Of a stretch of 64,000 nucleotides of DNA, positions 8,364 through 16,975 are shown piece after piece (position 1 is the first letter of the stretch; each line of letters begins with the position of its first letter). A program made the position numbers and the translations under genes. This DNA is from UBA1422 sp041859095 (lineage in GTDB: Bacteria > Bacillota > Clostridia > Peptostreptococcales > Anaerovoracaceae), in the NCBI GenBank assembly GCA_041859095.1, contig JBHEKY010000027.1:74088-138087 (forward strand). The letters run 5' to 3'. The notes beneath the pieces are model-generated. The model had not been told where the DNA came from. It worked only from the letters and a program-made list of their open reading frames with translations, and did no database searches.

Positions 8364-8392
8364 TTGCCAGTTTCAATGTACTATGGTATGAT
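8364..8392 (+). promoter_or_regulatory. promoter of the thiolase gene
   Basis: TTGCCA (8364-8369), a 17-base spacer and TATGAT (8387-8392) stand about 50 bases before ATG 8444, followed by an AAAGGAGG ribosome-binding site. This separates the thiolase from the upstream operon. Confidence 0.65.
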
Positions 8393-8443
8393 ATCTGCGA
8401 TAGAAATTACATTAGGTTCACGTTTAAAAGGAGGAAAACCTAA

Positions 8444-9622
8444 ATGAGAGAAGTTGTAATTGTAAGTGCTGTAAGAACTCCAATTGGAAGTTTTGGCGGT
8501 ACATTAAAAGACACCTCGGCAAGAACCCTGGGTGCAATCGTCGTCAAGGCTGCCATCGAAAGAGCCGGCATTGACCCAGCGACCATTGACGAAGTCTTAA
8601 TGGGAAATGTGCTACAGGGTGGCTTGGGACAGAATCCTGCAAGACAGGTTGCCATCGATGCGGGCATTCCCACCGAAGTACCATCTATGACCATTAACAA
8701 AGTCTGCGGCTCCGGACTACGTGCAGTAGGATTGGCAGCGCAAATGATTAAAGCAGGAGATGCCGACATTATTGTCGCCGGCGGAACCGAAAATATGTCC
8801 ATGTCATCCTATGTGATGCCAAAAGCCAGATGGGGAGCCAGAATGGGCGACGCAAAACTGATTGACACCATGGTGCATGATGGATTGACTGATGCTTTTA
8901 GTGGGGTTCATATGGGACTTACTGCTGAAAACATCAATGACCAGTGGAACCTGACTCGAGAAGAGCAAGATGCATTTGCAGCCAACTCCCAACAAAAGGC
9001 TGAGGCCGCAATAAAATCGGGTGCATTCAAAGATGAAATCGTTCCGGTAATCATCCCCCAGAGAAAAGGCGATCCCATTGTATTTGATACTGATGAATAT
9101 CCTAAAGCCGGCGTGACAGCTGCAGGCCTTGCCAAGCTTAGCCCCGCCTTTAAGAAGGATGGCTCTGTTACCGCTGCCAATGCATCCGGTATTAATGATG
9201 CGGCGGCTGCCGTGATTGTTATGTCCAAAGAGAAAGCAGATGAACTGGGCATCAAACCCCTATGTACCATTAAATCCTATGCATCTGCAGGAGTTGACCC
9301 ACAGATCATGGGAATCGGACCAATACCTGCTACGCAAAAGGCCCTGAAAATCGCTGGGTTAAACATGGGTGACTTGGATTTGATTGAAGCCAATGAGGCT
9401 TTTGCGGCACAGTCCCTGGCTGTTGGCAAAGATCTGGGTATTGATCCCGCCAAGTTGAATATCAACGGCGGAGCAATTGCATTAGGACATCCCATTGGTG
9501 CCTCCGGAACCAGAATTCTAGTTACCTTGATTCATGCCATGCAGAAGCAAGACGCCAAATATGGATTGGCAACTCTATGCATTGGTGGGGGACAAGGCAC
9601 AGCGTTAATCGTGGAGAAATAG
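8444..9622 (+). CDS. thlA: acetyl-CoA C-acetyltransferase (thiolase)
   Basis: A 392-residue degradative/biosynthetic thiolase II that condenses two acetyl-CoA to acetoacetyl-CoA, the first step toward butyrate or ketone-body metabolism in Clostridia. The acyl-accepting Cys88 sits in NKVCGSG, the His in GGAIALGHPIGASG near residue 350, and the second catalytic Cys in LCIGGGQG near residue 379. Length and all three active-site motifs are standard. It is monocistronic here, with its own promoter at 8364-8392 and a strong terminator at 9677-9708. None of the usual partners (hbd, crt, bcd-etf) is adjacent. It may equally serve acetoacetyl-CoA formation or breakdown. Confidence 0.95.
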   Translation: MREVVIVSAVRTPIGSFGGTLKDTSARTLGAIVVKAAIERAGIDPATIDEVLMGNVLQGGLGQNPARQVAIDAGIPTEVPSMTINKVCGSGLRAVGLAAQMIKAGDADIIVAGGTENMSMSSYVMPKARWGARMGDAKLIDTMVHDGLTDAFSGVHMGLTAENINDQWNLTREEQDAFAANSQQKAEAAIKSGAFKDEIVPVIIPQRKGDPIVFDTDEYPKAGVTAAGLAKLSPAFKKDGSVTAANASGINDAAAAVIVMSKEKADELGIKPLCTIKSYASAGVDPQIMGIGPIPATQKALKIAGLNMGDLDLIEANEAFAAQSLAVGKDLGIDPAKLNINGGAIALGHPIGASGTRILVTLIHAMQKQDAKYGLATLCIGGGQGTALIVEK

Positions 9623-9676
9623 GACAACCGACTATTGTTGGAGTGGTAAAGCGAGAGCCTCCGTATCGAAATAAAA

Positions 9677-9708
9677 TAAAACCCCGACCAGCAGGTTGGG
9701 GTTTTTTG
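9677..9708 (+). terminator. rho-independent terminator after the thiolase gene
   Basis: The arms AACCCCGACC and GGTTGGGGTT (with G-T/T-G tolerance) enclose the loop AGCA and are followed by a run of six T. Confidence 0.85.
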
Positions 9709-9727
9709 TCACCCATTTTTCGGTGAC
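9708..9727. repeat. GTCACC/GGTGAC inverted repeat before the MFS gene
   Basis: A 6-bp perfect inverted repeat (9708-9713 and 9722-9727) with an 8-base spacer lies just upstream of the candidate -35 element at 9731. It could be a regulator binding site; no regulator gene is adjacent. Confidence 0.35.
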
Positions 9728-9730
9728 CGC

Positions 9731-9759
9731 TTGAAAAACCCCCAAAAAAAGGGCATAAT
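9731..9759 (+). promoter_or_regulatory. candidate promoter of MFS-trpB operon
   Basis: TTGAAA (9731-9736), a 17-base spacer and CATAAT (9754-9759). The predicted start of transcription falls at about 9766, almost on ATG 9767, so the message could be leaderless or nearly so. Confidence 0.45.
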
Positions 9760-9766
9760 GGAGTAC

Positions 9767-11158
9767 ATGAGTAAACAACACACAAAAGAACAAAGCGGAA
9801 CATTATTAGTATCCGTAACTACCGCATTCATCTCGACTTTTATGGGTAGTGCATTGAATTTATCAATTCCAAGCATGGGACAGCATTTTGGCGTCAGTGC
9901 CGCCTTGGTTGGGTGGGTTGTCACCGCATATATGTTAGCGGTGGCAGCTATGTCAGTGCCAATGGGGAAAATAGCTGACACCTATGGACGAAAACCCATC
10001 TTAATCTGGGGTGTATTTGCATTCAGTCTGACTGGCCTGCTTGCTGTACTTGCCTGGAATATCTGGGCGATGATTCTGTTTCGGATTGCGCAAGGCATCG
10101 CCGGTGCAATGATTTTTTCCACGAATACAGCCATACTAATCAGTGCTTTTCCACCTGAAGAACGTGGTAAGGTATTGGGAAAATTAACGGCATCCACTTA
10201 CTTGGGGCTTTCGATAGGGCCTGTGGTTGGAGGTATCCTCAACCATTATTTTGGATGGCAGTCCATATTTGCGATTTCATCAGTGGTAGGATTTGTGGCA
10301 TTTGCAACAGCATTTCGCCGGCTACCCAGGAATGAAGTTCATGAGCTTGGCACCCAGTTGGATATGACGGGAATGGCATACTATGTCGCCATGATTGTGA
10401 TGACATTGTATGGTCTCTCCAATATATCAACTGTAAACTTTGCTTGGGCATTTGTTCTTGGTGGCTTATTCGTGGGGATTCTTTTCGTGAGGCGAGAACT
10501 AAAAATCGAAGCGCCAATGCTCCAACTTCGAATTTTCTTGCACAACCGGGTTTTCACTTTTTCCAATGTGGCAACCCTGCTGAACTATGGAGCCACTTTT
10601 GCAGTAGGCTACTTGTTGTCCATCTATCTACAACTGGTCATGGGGTATACCTCTCAGACTGCTGGAATAATCCTTGTTTGCCAGCCGATTGTGATGGCAC
10701 TCTTTTCTCCCTTTGCCGGTCGGTTGTCAGATAGGATTTCGCCTCATAAAATTGCATCCGTGGGGATGGCTATTTGTGCCATGAACCTGTTGCTTTTTGC
10801 ATTTATCGATGCGACGACACCTTTGTGGGTGATTGTAGGAGGGCTGATGTTTGTCGGATTAGGATTTGCGTTGTTTTCATCCCCAAATACCAATGCAGTA
10901 ATGGCTTGTGTCAATAGGCAGGAATACAGCATCGCTTCATCAATTCTGGCGACCATGCGTTCCATAGGTCACAGTAGTAGCATGGCCATCGTTACTGTGG
11001 TCATTGGTGCAACGATGGGAAATATCGGAATGGTGGATGCAACGACAGAACAACTGGTTCAAACAATGCATACCGCTTTTGGTATCTTCACAGTCCTTTG
11101 CCTGATTGGCATACCCCTTTCCCTAAGTCGGGGAACAAAGAAAATTAAAAACGCCTGA
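9767..11158 (+). CDS. MFS transporter, DHA2/EmrB-QacA-like
   Basis: A roughly 463-residue major facilitator superfamily protein with about 12-14 membrane helices. The first helix carries STFMGSALNLSIPSM, the motif region seen in EmrB/QacA-type drug/H+ antiporters, and the loop GKIADTYGRKPI is the MFS motif A. Members export drugs, organic acids or amino acids, and the substrate cannot be told. The start is uncertain: ATG 9758 is in frame but overlaps the putative -10 box, so ATG 9767 is chosen; the ribosome-binding site is poor for both. The trpB gene begins 44 bases after its stop, so the two are probably co-transcribed, which hints at an aromatic substrate without proving it. Confidence 0.85.
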   Translation: MSKQHTKEQSGTLLVSVTTAFISTFMGSALNLSIPSMGQHFGVSAALVGWVVTAYMLAVAAMSVPMGKIADTYGRKPILIWGVFAFSLTGLLAVLAWNIWAMILFRIAQGIAGAMIFSTNTAILISAFPPEERGKVLGKLTASTYLGLSIGPVVGGILNHYFGWQSIFAISSVVGFVAFATAFRRLPRNEVHELGTQLDMTGMAYYVAMIVMTLYGLSNISTVNFAWAFVLGGLFVGILFVRRELKIEAPMLQLRIFLHNRVFTFSNVATLLNYGATFAVGYLLSIYLQLVMGYTSQTAGIILVCQPIVMALFSPFAGRLSDRISPHKIASVGMAICAMNLLLFAFIDATTPLWVIVGGLMFVGLGFALFSSPNTNAVMACVNRQEYSIASSILATMRSIGHSSSMAIVTVVIGATMGNIGMVDATTEQLVQTMHTAFGIFTVLCLIGIPLSLSRGTKKIKNA

Positions 11159-11202
11159 CTGTGTTTACAGGGGCTCAGCGAACAATATTAGAGGAGGAAC
11201 CC

Positions 11203-12423
11203 ATGAAAAAAGAGATTGATTTCAGAACATACCTGAAAGACTACCCAGACAAAAACGGATATTTCGGCGAATATGGCGGTTCGTTTTTGCCACCCCAGTT
11301 AGTGCCGGCCATGGAAGAAATTACCGAGGCATACAACACGATTTGTCATTCGGCGCAGTTTATCAGCGAATTAAGGAGAATCCGCAGGGAGTTTCAAGGC
11401 AGACCTACACCGGTTTATCATTGTGAGCGACTGTCCAGAGACTTAGGAACGACGCAGATTTATTTGAAGCGGGAAGACCTGAACCACACGGGAGCACATA
11501 AGTTGAATCACTGTATGGGAGAAGGTCTGCTGGCCAAGTACATGGGCAAGAAAAAGCTGATTGCCGAAACTGGTGCAGGCCAGCACGGCGTGGCTCTGGC
11601 TACAGCGGCTGCGTTCTTTGGACTAGAATGCGAGATTCACATGGGCGAGGTAGACATTGCCAAGCAAGCACCCAATGTGGCGAGAATGAGACTTCTTGGA
11701 GCCAAAGTTGTACCGGTTACCCATGGACTTAAAACCCTTAAAGAAGCCGTAGATTCGGCCTTTGATGCTTACATGCAGCAATACAATGATTCCATTTATT
11801 GCATCGGTTCCGTCGTCGGACCCCATCCCTTCCCCATGATGGTCAGAGACTTCCAGAAGGTTGTTGGGGATGAAGCCAGAGAACAATTCATGGAAATGAC
11901 CGGGAATTTGCCGGATGCCATAGTTGCTTCTGTTGGCGGTGGGAGCAATGCCATGGGTCTTTTCTCCGCTTTCTTAAATGATCCGGTTGAGATTTACGGT
12001 GTTGAACCTCTGGGCCGGGGAACCACACTGGGAGACCATGCCGCATCCTTGACTTATGGCGAAAAAGGGATACTTCACGGATTCCAGAGCATCATGTTAA
12101 AAGACAGCGATGGGGGACCGGCACCGGTTTATTCTGTGGCTAGTGGCCTTGATTATCCATCCAGCGGTCCGGAGCATGCATTCCTACGGGATATTGGCAG
12201 AGTCCATTATGATGTAATAGACGACGATGATGCAATTGATGCCTTCTTCAAATTATCCCGTTACGAAGGAATTATTCCAGCTATCGAGAGCGCTCACGCG
12301 GTGGCATACGCCATGAAACTGGCACTGCAGGAAGATAATCCTGGCTTTGTGTTGGTCAATTTAAGCGGGCGGGGAGACAAGGACATGGACTATGTGCTGG
12401 AAAACTACGGTGACAGACTCTAA
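11203..12423 (+). CDS. trpB: tryptophan synthase beta chain, stand-alone
   Basis: A 406-residue PLP enzyme that joins indole and serine to give tryptophan. The PLP lysine is Lys100 in REDLNHTGAHK, the phosphate loop is GGGSNAMG, and AETGAGQHGVA and LSGRGDKD are also typical of TrpB1. It differs from the standard sequence in several conserved stretches (KLNHCMGEGLLAK, VEPLGRGTTLGDH). No trpA or other trp gene is nearby. ATG 11203 is chosen because GAGGAGG at 11191-11197 precedes it; an upstream in-frame GTG has no ribosome-binding site. It lies 44 bases after an MFS gene. Stand-alone use for indole salvage, or a shifted activity such as serine/threonine deamination, is possible. Confidence 0.88.
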   Translation: MKKEIDFRTYLKDYPDKNGYFGEYGGSFLPPQLVPAMEEITEAYNTICHSAQFISELRRIRREFQGRPTPVYHCERLSRDLGTTQIYLKREDLNHTGAHKLNHCMGEGLLAKYMGKKKLIAETGAGQHGVALATAAAFFGLECEIHMGEVDIAKQAPNVARMRLLGAKVVPVTHGLKTLKEAVDSAFDAYMQQYNDSIYCIGSVVGPHPFPMMVRDFQKVVGDEAREQFMEMTGNLPDAIVASVGGGSNAMGLFSAFLNDPVEIYGVEPLGRGTTLGDHAASLTYGEKGILHGFQSIMLKDSDGGPAPVYSVASGLDYPSSGPEHAFLRDIGRVHYDVIDDDDAIDAFFKLSRYEGIIPAIESAHAVAYAMKLALQEDNPGFVLVNLSGRGDKDMDYVLENYGDRL

Positions 12424-12439
12424 TTAGAAATGATATAAT
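12410..12439 (+). promoter_or_regulatory. candidate promoter of cardiolipin synthase
   Basis: GTGACA (12410-12415), an 18-base spacer and a perfect TATAAT (12434-12439); the -35 lies inside the end of trpB. The leader to GTG 12529 is about 80 bases. Confidence 0.45.
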
Positions 12440-12528
12440 ATCTGTGAGAATGATACCAATCGTAAGCGCTTATTGAAAGGCTTCGATTGAACCTACCAAC
12501 AGACTAGGAACAGAAAGGGGATTGTTCT

Positions 12529-14004
12529 GTGTTTGAAATTATTCGGAATTGGACGGACCAGCCTTTCGTCAGCTATTTTTTCATCGGCACCTATATTGTG
12601 AACTTCTTAATATCGTTGATCATAATATTTGTTGAGAGAAAGAACCCAGCGGCGACAGTTGCTTGGATTATGATACTTTTCTTAATTCCCATCGGCGGAA
12701 TTGTGTTGTACATCTTTCTATCACAGAATATTGCCCGAAAAAAAATATTCAAGTTGACCAAGGATGAAGAATGGTTAACCACCAATTCGCTGGAAAAGCA
12801 AAATGCGGAAATCCAAAACGGTTCCTTTGTATACTCAACCCATGAGTCCAAATTGTGGCGGGACCTGATTCGACTCAACCAGATTTATGGGCGAGCCTAT
12901 TATACCCAGGATAACCATGTAGAAATTATTGCTGACGGGAATCAACTGTTCCAGCGTTTGCTGGAAGACATCAAAGCCGCCAAAGAAAGAATCAATGTGA
13001 TGTTCTTCATTTTGAAAAACGATGCGGTTGGCAAAACTTTTGTAGATGCCCTGACAGAACAAGCCAAAAATGGCGTGGAAGTACGACTATTGGTGGATGC
13101 ATTGGGAAGCAGATTCGTCAATCATGGCATGTTGAGCCAGTATATCCAAGCAGGCGGTAAGTATGCGTTATTCTTTCCTGCAGAAATCAAAATCATTAAC
13201 AGGCGGCTGAACTATCGAAATCACCGCAAATTGATGATTATTGATGATACCATTGGATATGTGGGAGGTTTCAACATCGCCAGAGAGTATCTGGGGATGA
13301 AGAAAAAATTCGGATACTGGCGGGATACCCATCTTCGTATAATGGGTGGCAGTGTGCAGGATTTGAATTATCGATTCTTGCAAGACTGGCGTTTTGCGTC
13401 TAAAGAAAAACTTGATCTTTCAAAGATATTTTTCGAACCTGCCAAAGCAGCCGGCGCTACCGGCGTCCAAATTGTATCTTGCGGGCCGGATTCTGACCGC
13501 CAGGAGATCAAACGGGCTTTCATGAAAATGATTACCTCTGCCACAAAAAATATTTACATACAGACCCCCTATTTTGTACCGGACCAGTCCATTCTGGAGT
13601 CACTCAAAATGGCATCCCAATCCGGTGTGGACGTTCGGATTATGATACCATGCAAACCGGACCATATGTTTGTCTACTGGGCGACGTACTCTTTTATCGG
13701 CGAAATGCTAAAAGATGGGGTCAGAGTCTATATTTACGAAAACGGTTTTCTTCACGCAAAAACTATTACCGTGGACGGTGAGGTTTGTTCAGTTGGTTCC
13801 GCTAATTTTGACAATCGCAGTTTCAAACTGAACTTTGAAGCCAATGCATTTATGTACGACGGTCACATGACCAAAGAACTCGAAAAAATTTATAAGGACG
13901 ATTTGAAGCATTGCAGACAGCTGACCTGGAAAGAATACCTGGCACGGCCCATTGGCATTCGCATCAAAGAAGCCTTTTCCCGCTTGCTATCCGATTTTCT
14001 ATAA
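12529..14004 (+). CDS. cls: cardiolipin synthase
   Basis: A 491-residue phospholipase-D-superfamily enzyme that makes cardiolipin from two phosphatidylglycerol molecules at the inner face of the membrane. Two N-terminal membrane helices (about residues 12-35 and 42-62) precede the catalytic part. Both HKD motifs are seen: NHRKLMIIDD near residue 235 and LHAKTITVDGE near residue 410, each followed by the conserved GG/GS-N-F-D/N stretch (GGFNIA, GSANFDNRS). The length is typical for Bacillus/Clostridium Cls. The start is GTG 12529 with AAAGGGG eight bases upstream. It is followed at about 70 bases by an M50 protease gene in the same orientation. Confidence 0.94.
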   Translation: MFEIIRNWTDQPFVSYFFIGTYIVNFLISLIIIFVERKNPAATVAWIMILFLIPIGGIVLYIFLSQNIARKKIFKLTKDEEWLTTNSLEKQNAEIQNGSFVYSTHESKLWRDLIRLNQIYGRAYYTQDNHVEIIADGNQLFQRLLEDIKAAKERINVMFFILKNDAVGKTFVDALTEQAKNGVEVRLLVDALGSRFVNHGMLSQYIQAGGKYALFFPAEIKIINRRLNYRNHRKLMIIDDTIGYVGGFNIAREYLGMKKKFGYWRDTHLRIMGGSVQDLNYRFLQDWRFASKEKLDLSKIFFEPAKAAGATGVQIVSCGPDSDRQEIKRAFMKMITSATKNIYIQTPYFVPDQSILESLKMASQSGVDVRIMIPCKPDHMFVYWATYSFIGEMLKDGVRVYIYENGFLHAKTITVDGEVCSVGSANFDNRSFKLNFEANAFMYDGHMTKELEKIYKDDLKHCRQLTWKEYLARPIGIRIKEAFSRLLSDFL

Positions 14005-14076
14005 GGGTTGGAGGCACAAAAAAGACAAAATTAACGATGACAAACAGAAGACATACGCACAAGATTGGAGAACAAA

Positions 14077-14796
14077 ATGCAACGAATAATCAATCCATGG
14101 ACTTTTGGGCTTCTAGCTCTGCTTGGATACTTTGCCATAAGAAACGGTGCGATGAATGACCCAATGGCTTGGCTGATGGATATAGTTGTTATGCTTCCGG
14201 GCATTGTGATTGGGCTATCCTTTCACGAATACGCCCATGCCTTGGTGGCGTATAAACTGGGAGATGACACCCCCAAAATTCAAGGAAGAGTTACCATTAA
14301 CCCTCTGGCGCACATCGATCCCATAGGATTCTTGGCCATATTGTTGATTCGTTTTGGCTGGGGCAAACCGGTTGAAATTTATCCGGGTAACTTTAAGAAT
14401 CGTCGCAGAGACTCGATTTTGGTTTCGCTTGCGGGGGTTATGATGAATTTATTCGTTGCCATCATTTTCACCTTGGCTTTAAAACTGCTGCTGACGGTTG
14501 TGGGTATCAACTTTTTCATCGCCGGAATGGGCAACAGCATATTTATGATGATTTACTATGTTATATTCATCAATCTAATGCTGATGGTGTTCAATCTCTT
14601 ACCGGTTCCGCCTCTGGATGGGTTTTCCATTGTAACAGAAGTATTCAATCTTCGTAAAAGCGAATTCTATTATTGGGTTTCCAACAAGGGATTCTTAATC
14701 TTGATGGTGTTGATTGTATTCAACATCACCGGACTGATTTTGATGCCTGCCATCAACTTTCTAATGGGGATTGTGGAAACAGTGATTTACCTTTAG
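14077..14796 (+). CDS. site-2 protease family (M50) membrane metalloprotease
   Basis: A 239-residue intramembrane zinc protease of the S2P/FpvX-like small M50 group with about six membrane helices. The zinc motif HEYAH is at residues 50-54 (LSFHEYAHALVA), and the third ligand lies in the LLPVPPLDG motif near residue 178. A GRVTINPLAHIDPIG block is typical of the short form. It has no PDZ domain, unlike RseP. ATG 14077 is favoured because GGAG is six bases upstream; an in-frame TTG 14065 would overlap it. Substrates are unknown; family members clip membrane-bound regulators or leftover signal peptides. Confidence 0.9.
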   Translation: MQRIINPWTFGLLALLGYFAIRNGAMNDPMAWLMDIVVMLPGIVIGLSFHEYAHALVAYKLGDDTPKIQGRVTINPLAHIDPIGFLAILLIRFGWGKPVEIYPGNFKNRRRDSILVSLAGVMMNLFVAIIFTLALKLLLTVVGINFFIAGMGNSIFMMIYYVIFINLMLMVFNLLPVPPLDGFSIVTEVFNLRKSEFYYWVSNKGFLILMVLIVFNITGLILMPAINFLMGIVETVIYL

Positions 14797-14834
14797 CAAC
14801 TCCCAAAGAAATAACTGGAATTCAAGGTATAGTC

Positions 14835-14863
14835 TTGACAAATTATGGAATTTGCTATATGAT
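14835..14863 (+). promoter_or_regulatory. strong promoter of the c-di-GMP riboswitch transcript
   Basis: Perfect TTGACA (14835-14840), a 17-base spacer and TATGAT (14858-14863). The predicted transcript starts near 14870, right before the aptamer. Confidence 0.8.
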
Positions 14864-14870
14864 TGCGCAA

Positions 14871-14971
14871 AAGGATATCCTATGGCAAAGTAGTTGAAAG
14901 ACTGCGACGCAAAGCCAGGGGGCTAAATCGAAAGACATGCCAGCCCGGTTGCGGCATCAGATGATGCATAG
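14871..14971 (+). ncRNA. cyclic-di-GMP-I (GEMM-I) riboswitch aptamer
   Basis: The conserved GEMM-I elements appear in order: GGCAAAG, then a GAAA-capped hairpin (GTAGTTGAAAGACTGC), then GACGCAAAGCC, GGGCTAAAT, a second hairpin with ATGCCAGCCCGG and the closing GGTTGC. CTATG (14880-14884) and CATAG (14967-14971) could close the outer stem. Such aptamers bind cyclic di-GMP and control motility, adhesion and surface-protein genes in Clostridia. An expression-platform hairpin follows at 14989-15020, before a secreted amidase gene. The class is confident; exact ends and the direction of switching (on or off) cannot be settled by eye. Confidence 0.92.
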
Positions 14972-14988
14972 AATTAGACTTCGTATTT

Positions 14989-15020
14989 GCCATTCGGATT
15001 ATTCTCGGATGGCTATTTTA
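14989..15020 (+). terminator. riboswitch expression-platform hairpin
   Basis: The arms GCCATTCG (14989-14996) and CGGATGGC (15006-15013) pair over 8 bp with one T-G pair and a 9-base loop, followed by TATTTTA. The T-run is interrupted and the GGTGGAGG ribosome-binding site begins right after it, so it could act as a terminator or by hiding the ribosome-binding site. Confidence 0.55.
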
Positions 15021-15039
15021 TTGGGTGGAGGACATGAGC

Positions 15040-16962
15040 ATGAGATATGAAAAAACGAAAAAGAAGAAAAGCAGATGGGCTTTGAGTGTCATCCTTGTGG
15101 TGGCATTGATCATAAACGGAAACATGCTAGGCGAGGTGCATGGTGTGGAATATGCAGCTGCCAATGGTGTGGAATATGCAGCTGCCATCGGAGCTACCAA
15201 CTATCAAACATTGGATGAGGCCGTCAGCGCAGTCACGGAGGGGCAAACCATCCGCCTACTCAGTCCGATCGAAATTCATACGGGCGGAGAATCGGGAATT
15301 GTGAACAAACCCGGTATTTCATTTTATTTGGACTTAGGAAACCAATCAATAACCGGCAATCAGGAAGAGTCTATTCTTCAAGTAGTTGCGGGAAGCGTAA
15401 CAATATATAACGGTCAAATCTCTAACGCCCTTGAAGGTGGATTAGCTGTTTCAATCGAAGACGAAGCCACAGCAAATGTTTTATTCCCCATCGGTTATCA
15501 AAAGCCGGATCCCATGGTAGCGGAGCTGGATGTCCCAGCGGCTTATTCTCTTCAATTCACAAACACTGAAAATGGGTCAATCCGATACGGTGCGGTCGAT
15601 GGGTTGCAATTACCTGTCGCGGCAGGAAATCTTTATGCCGGAGAGAATACAACCTTTACTTTTTACTTTGTCCCGGATGTAGGCTACAAAGTCGATTCTT
15701 TCAGCATCAATGGCGTGAACCAGACTGCTGCTACTTCGTATACGATATCAAACTTGACACAAGATGAATCCATCAATGTGATTTTTAGTAAGATTACATT
15801 TACCATTATGCCTTTGGCATATGCAAATAATGCGGTGTCCAAGCTAGGACTTTCTGTGACACCAACTCCTGCAACGGTTGAATATGGTGGAAGCCAATCT
15901 TTTACATACACAGTACGCAACGGGTTTCGGCTCATTGATGTTCTGGTTAATGATGTCAGCATCGGAGCTGTAACCACCATAGAGTTAAACAACATTACCG
16001 CTCCGCAGAACGTGAAAATTCTCCTTGAGAAAACCGCGTTGTTTATTATGTTGGATGCCGGACACTTTGAAAACTATAATCATAGCCCGGTATTATCTAG
16101 TTACTATGAAGGTAACACAATGTGGATATACCATCAATATTTGGAACAATCCCTTGAACAGTATCCGAATATCATAGTGGAAACCACAAGACCAAATAAC
16201 ACGAGGGCAGTTGGAGAAGCATTGCTTCCCAGCCAGCGTGGTGCCATGGGAGAAGGATATGATTTAATGCTCTCAGTACACTCCAATGCGGCAAGTACCT
16301 CGAGTGCGGACCACCCTGTTGCAATTTACACGCTGGATCCAAGATACTCTTCGGTTTCCAAAACCTTAGGGCTTAAGCTGGCCACAAAAGTGGCAGAAGT
16401 TATGCAGACCTACGAAGGTCCAGAGGTCTACAGCAAAGCCCAATCTGATGGTCGTGATTGGTACGGTATCAATCGTGGCGCAACCGATGTAGGCGTTCCA
16501 AGCATCATACTGGAACATTCATTCCATACCAACTACCGTGCTACGGTCTGGCTATCCCAGGATGCAAATCTACGGGCCCTTGCGGCGGCAGAAGCTAAAG
16601 TCATTGCAGACTTTTATGGCATTGCGGCCGCCCCGGTTGTCACGCCCCCGCCAGCACCTGTTGTAGCTCCACCACCGACCCCGACCGGCCCATGGGTAAA
16701 TGTTGTCTCCGGAGTAAGGAGAGCAACGATAACCTGGTCATATGTTCCTGGTGCTGCGGGCTACCAGATTTATAGAGCGTATGGAACATCAGGCAAATAT
16801 TACAAAGTAAAAACCATCTACAAGGGAGGGACTCTCAAGTGGACGAATACGGGTAGATCAAAAGGGAAAGTATACACCTACAAAGTGCGATCCTACAAAA
16901 AGGTGAACAAAAAAATCATATATGGAGTTTTCACCGCACCAAAATCCGTTCGAATTAAATAA
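15040..16962 (+). CDS. secreted N-acetylmuramoyl-L-alanine amidase with adhesin-like N-terminal repeats
   Basis: A 640-residue exported cell-wall hydrolase. A basic N-terminus and hydrophobic segment (residues 3-26) form a signal peptide. Residues 40-130 resemble a beta-helix surface-protein segment; 155-250 and 255-330 look like two InlB-type/bacterial Ig-like modules. Residues 335-535 are an Amidase_3 domain with LDAGH, SVHSNAAS and LEHSFHTN, the zinc and catalytic regions for cutting the peptide from muramic acid. A Pro-rich linker (TPPPAPVVAPPP) leads to a C-terminal fibronectin-III-like module. ATG 15040 is chosen because GGAGG is eight bases upstream; ATG 15034 is too close. A c-di-GMP riboswitch controls it, suggesting a role in adhesion, biofilm or motility change. 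Confidence 0.88.
   Translation: MRYEKTKKKKSRWALSVILVVALIINGNMLGEVHGVEYAAANGVEYAAAIGATNYQTLDEAVSAVTEGQTIRLLSPIEIHTGGESGIVNKPGISFYLDLGNQSITGNQEESILQVVAGSVTIYNGQISNALEGGLAVSIEDEATANVLFPIGYQKPDPMVAELDVPAAYSLQFTNTENGSIRYGAVDGLQLPVAAGNLYAGENTTFTFYFVPDVGYKVDSFSINGVNQTAATSYTISNLTQDESINVIFSKITFTIMPLAYANNAVSKLGLSVTPTPATVEYGGSQSFTYTVRNGFRLIDVLVNDVSIGAVTTIELNNITAPQNVKILLEKTALFIMLDAGHFENYNHSPVLSSYYEGNTMWIYHQYLEQSLEQYPNIIVETTRPNNTRAVGEALLPSQRGAMGEGYDLMLSVHSNAASTSSADHPVAIYTLDPRYSSVSKTLGLKLATKVAEVMQTYEGPEVYSKAQSDGRDWYGINRGATDVGVPSIILEHSFHTNYRATVWLSQDANLRALAAAEAKVIADFYGIAAAPVVTPPPAPVVAPPPTPTGPWVNVVSGVRRATITWSYVPGAAGYQIYRAYGTSGKYYKVKTIYKGGTLKWTNTGRSKGKVYTYKVRSYKKVNKKIIYGVFTAPKSVRIK
15141..15188 (+). repeat. 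24-bp tandem duplication in the amidase gene
   Basis: Two adjacent 24-base units (15141-15164 and 15165-15188) are identical except for the last base. In frame they encode GVEYAAAN and GVEYAAAI, just after the signal peptide. The near identity suggests a recent duplication. Confidence 0.85.
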
Positions 16963-16975
16963 AACCGTTTTCTGG

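Noticed and set aside
11159..11202. A T-box or tryptophan attenuator before trpB
   Set aside because: The spacer to the MFS gene is only 44 bases, with no room for a T-box and no Trp-rich leader peptide.
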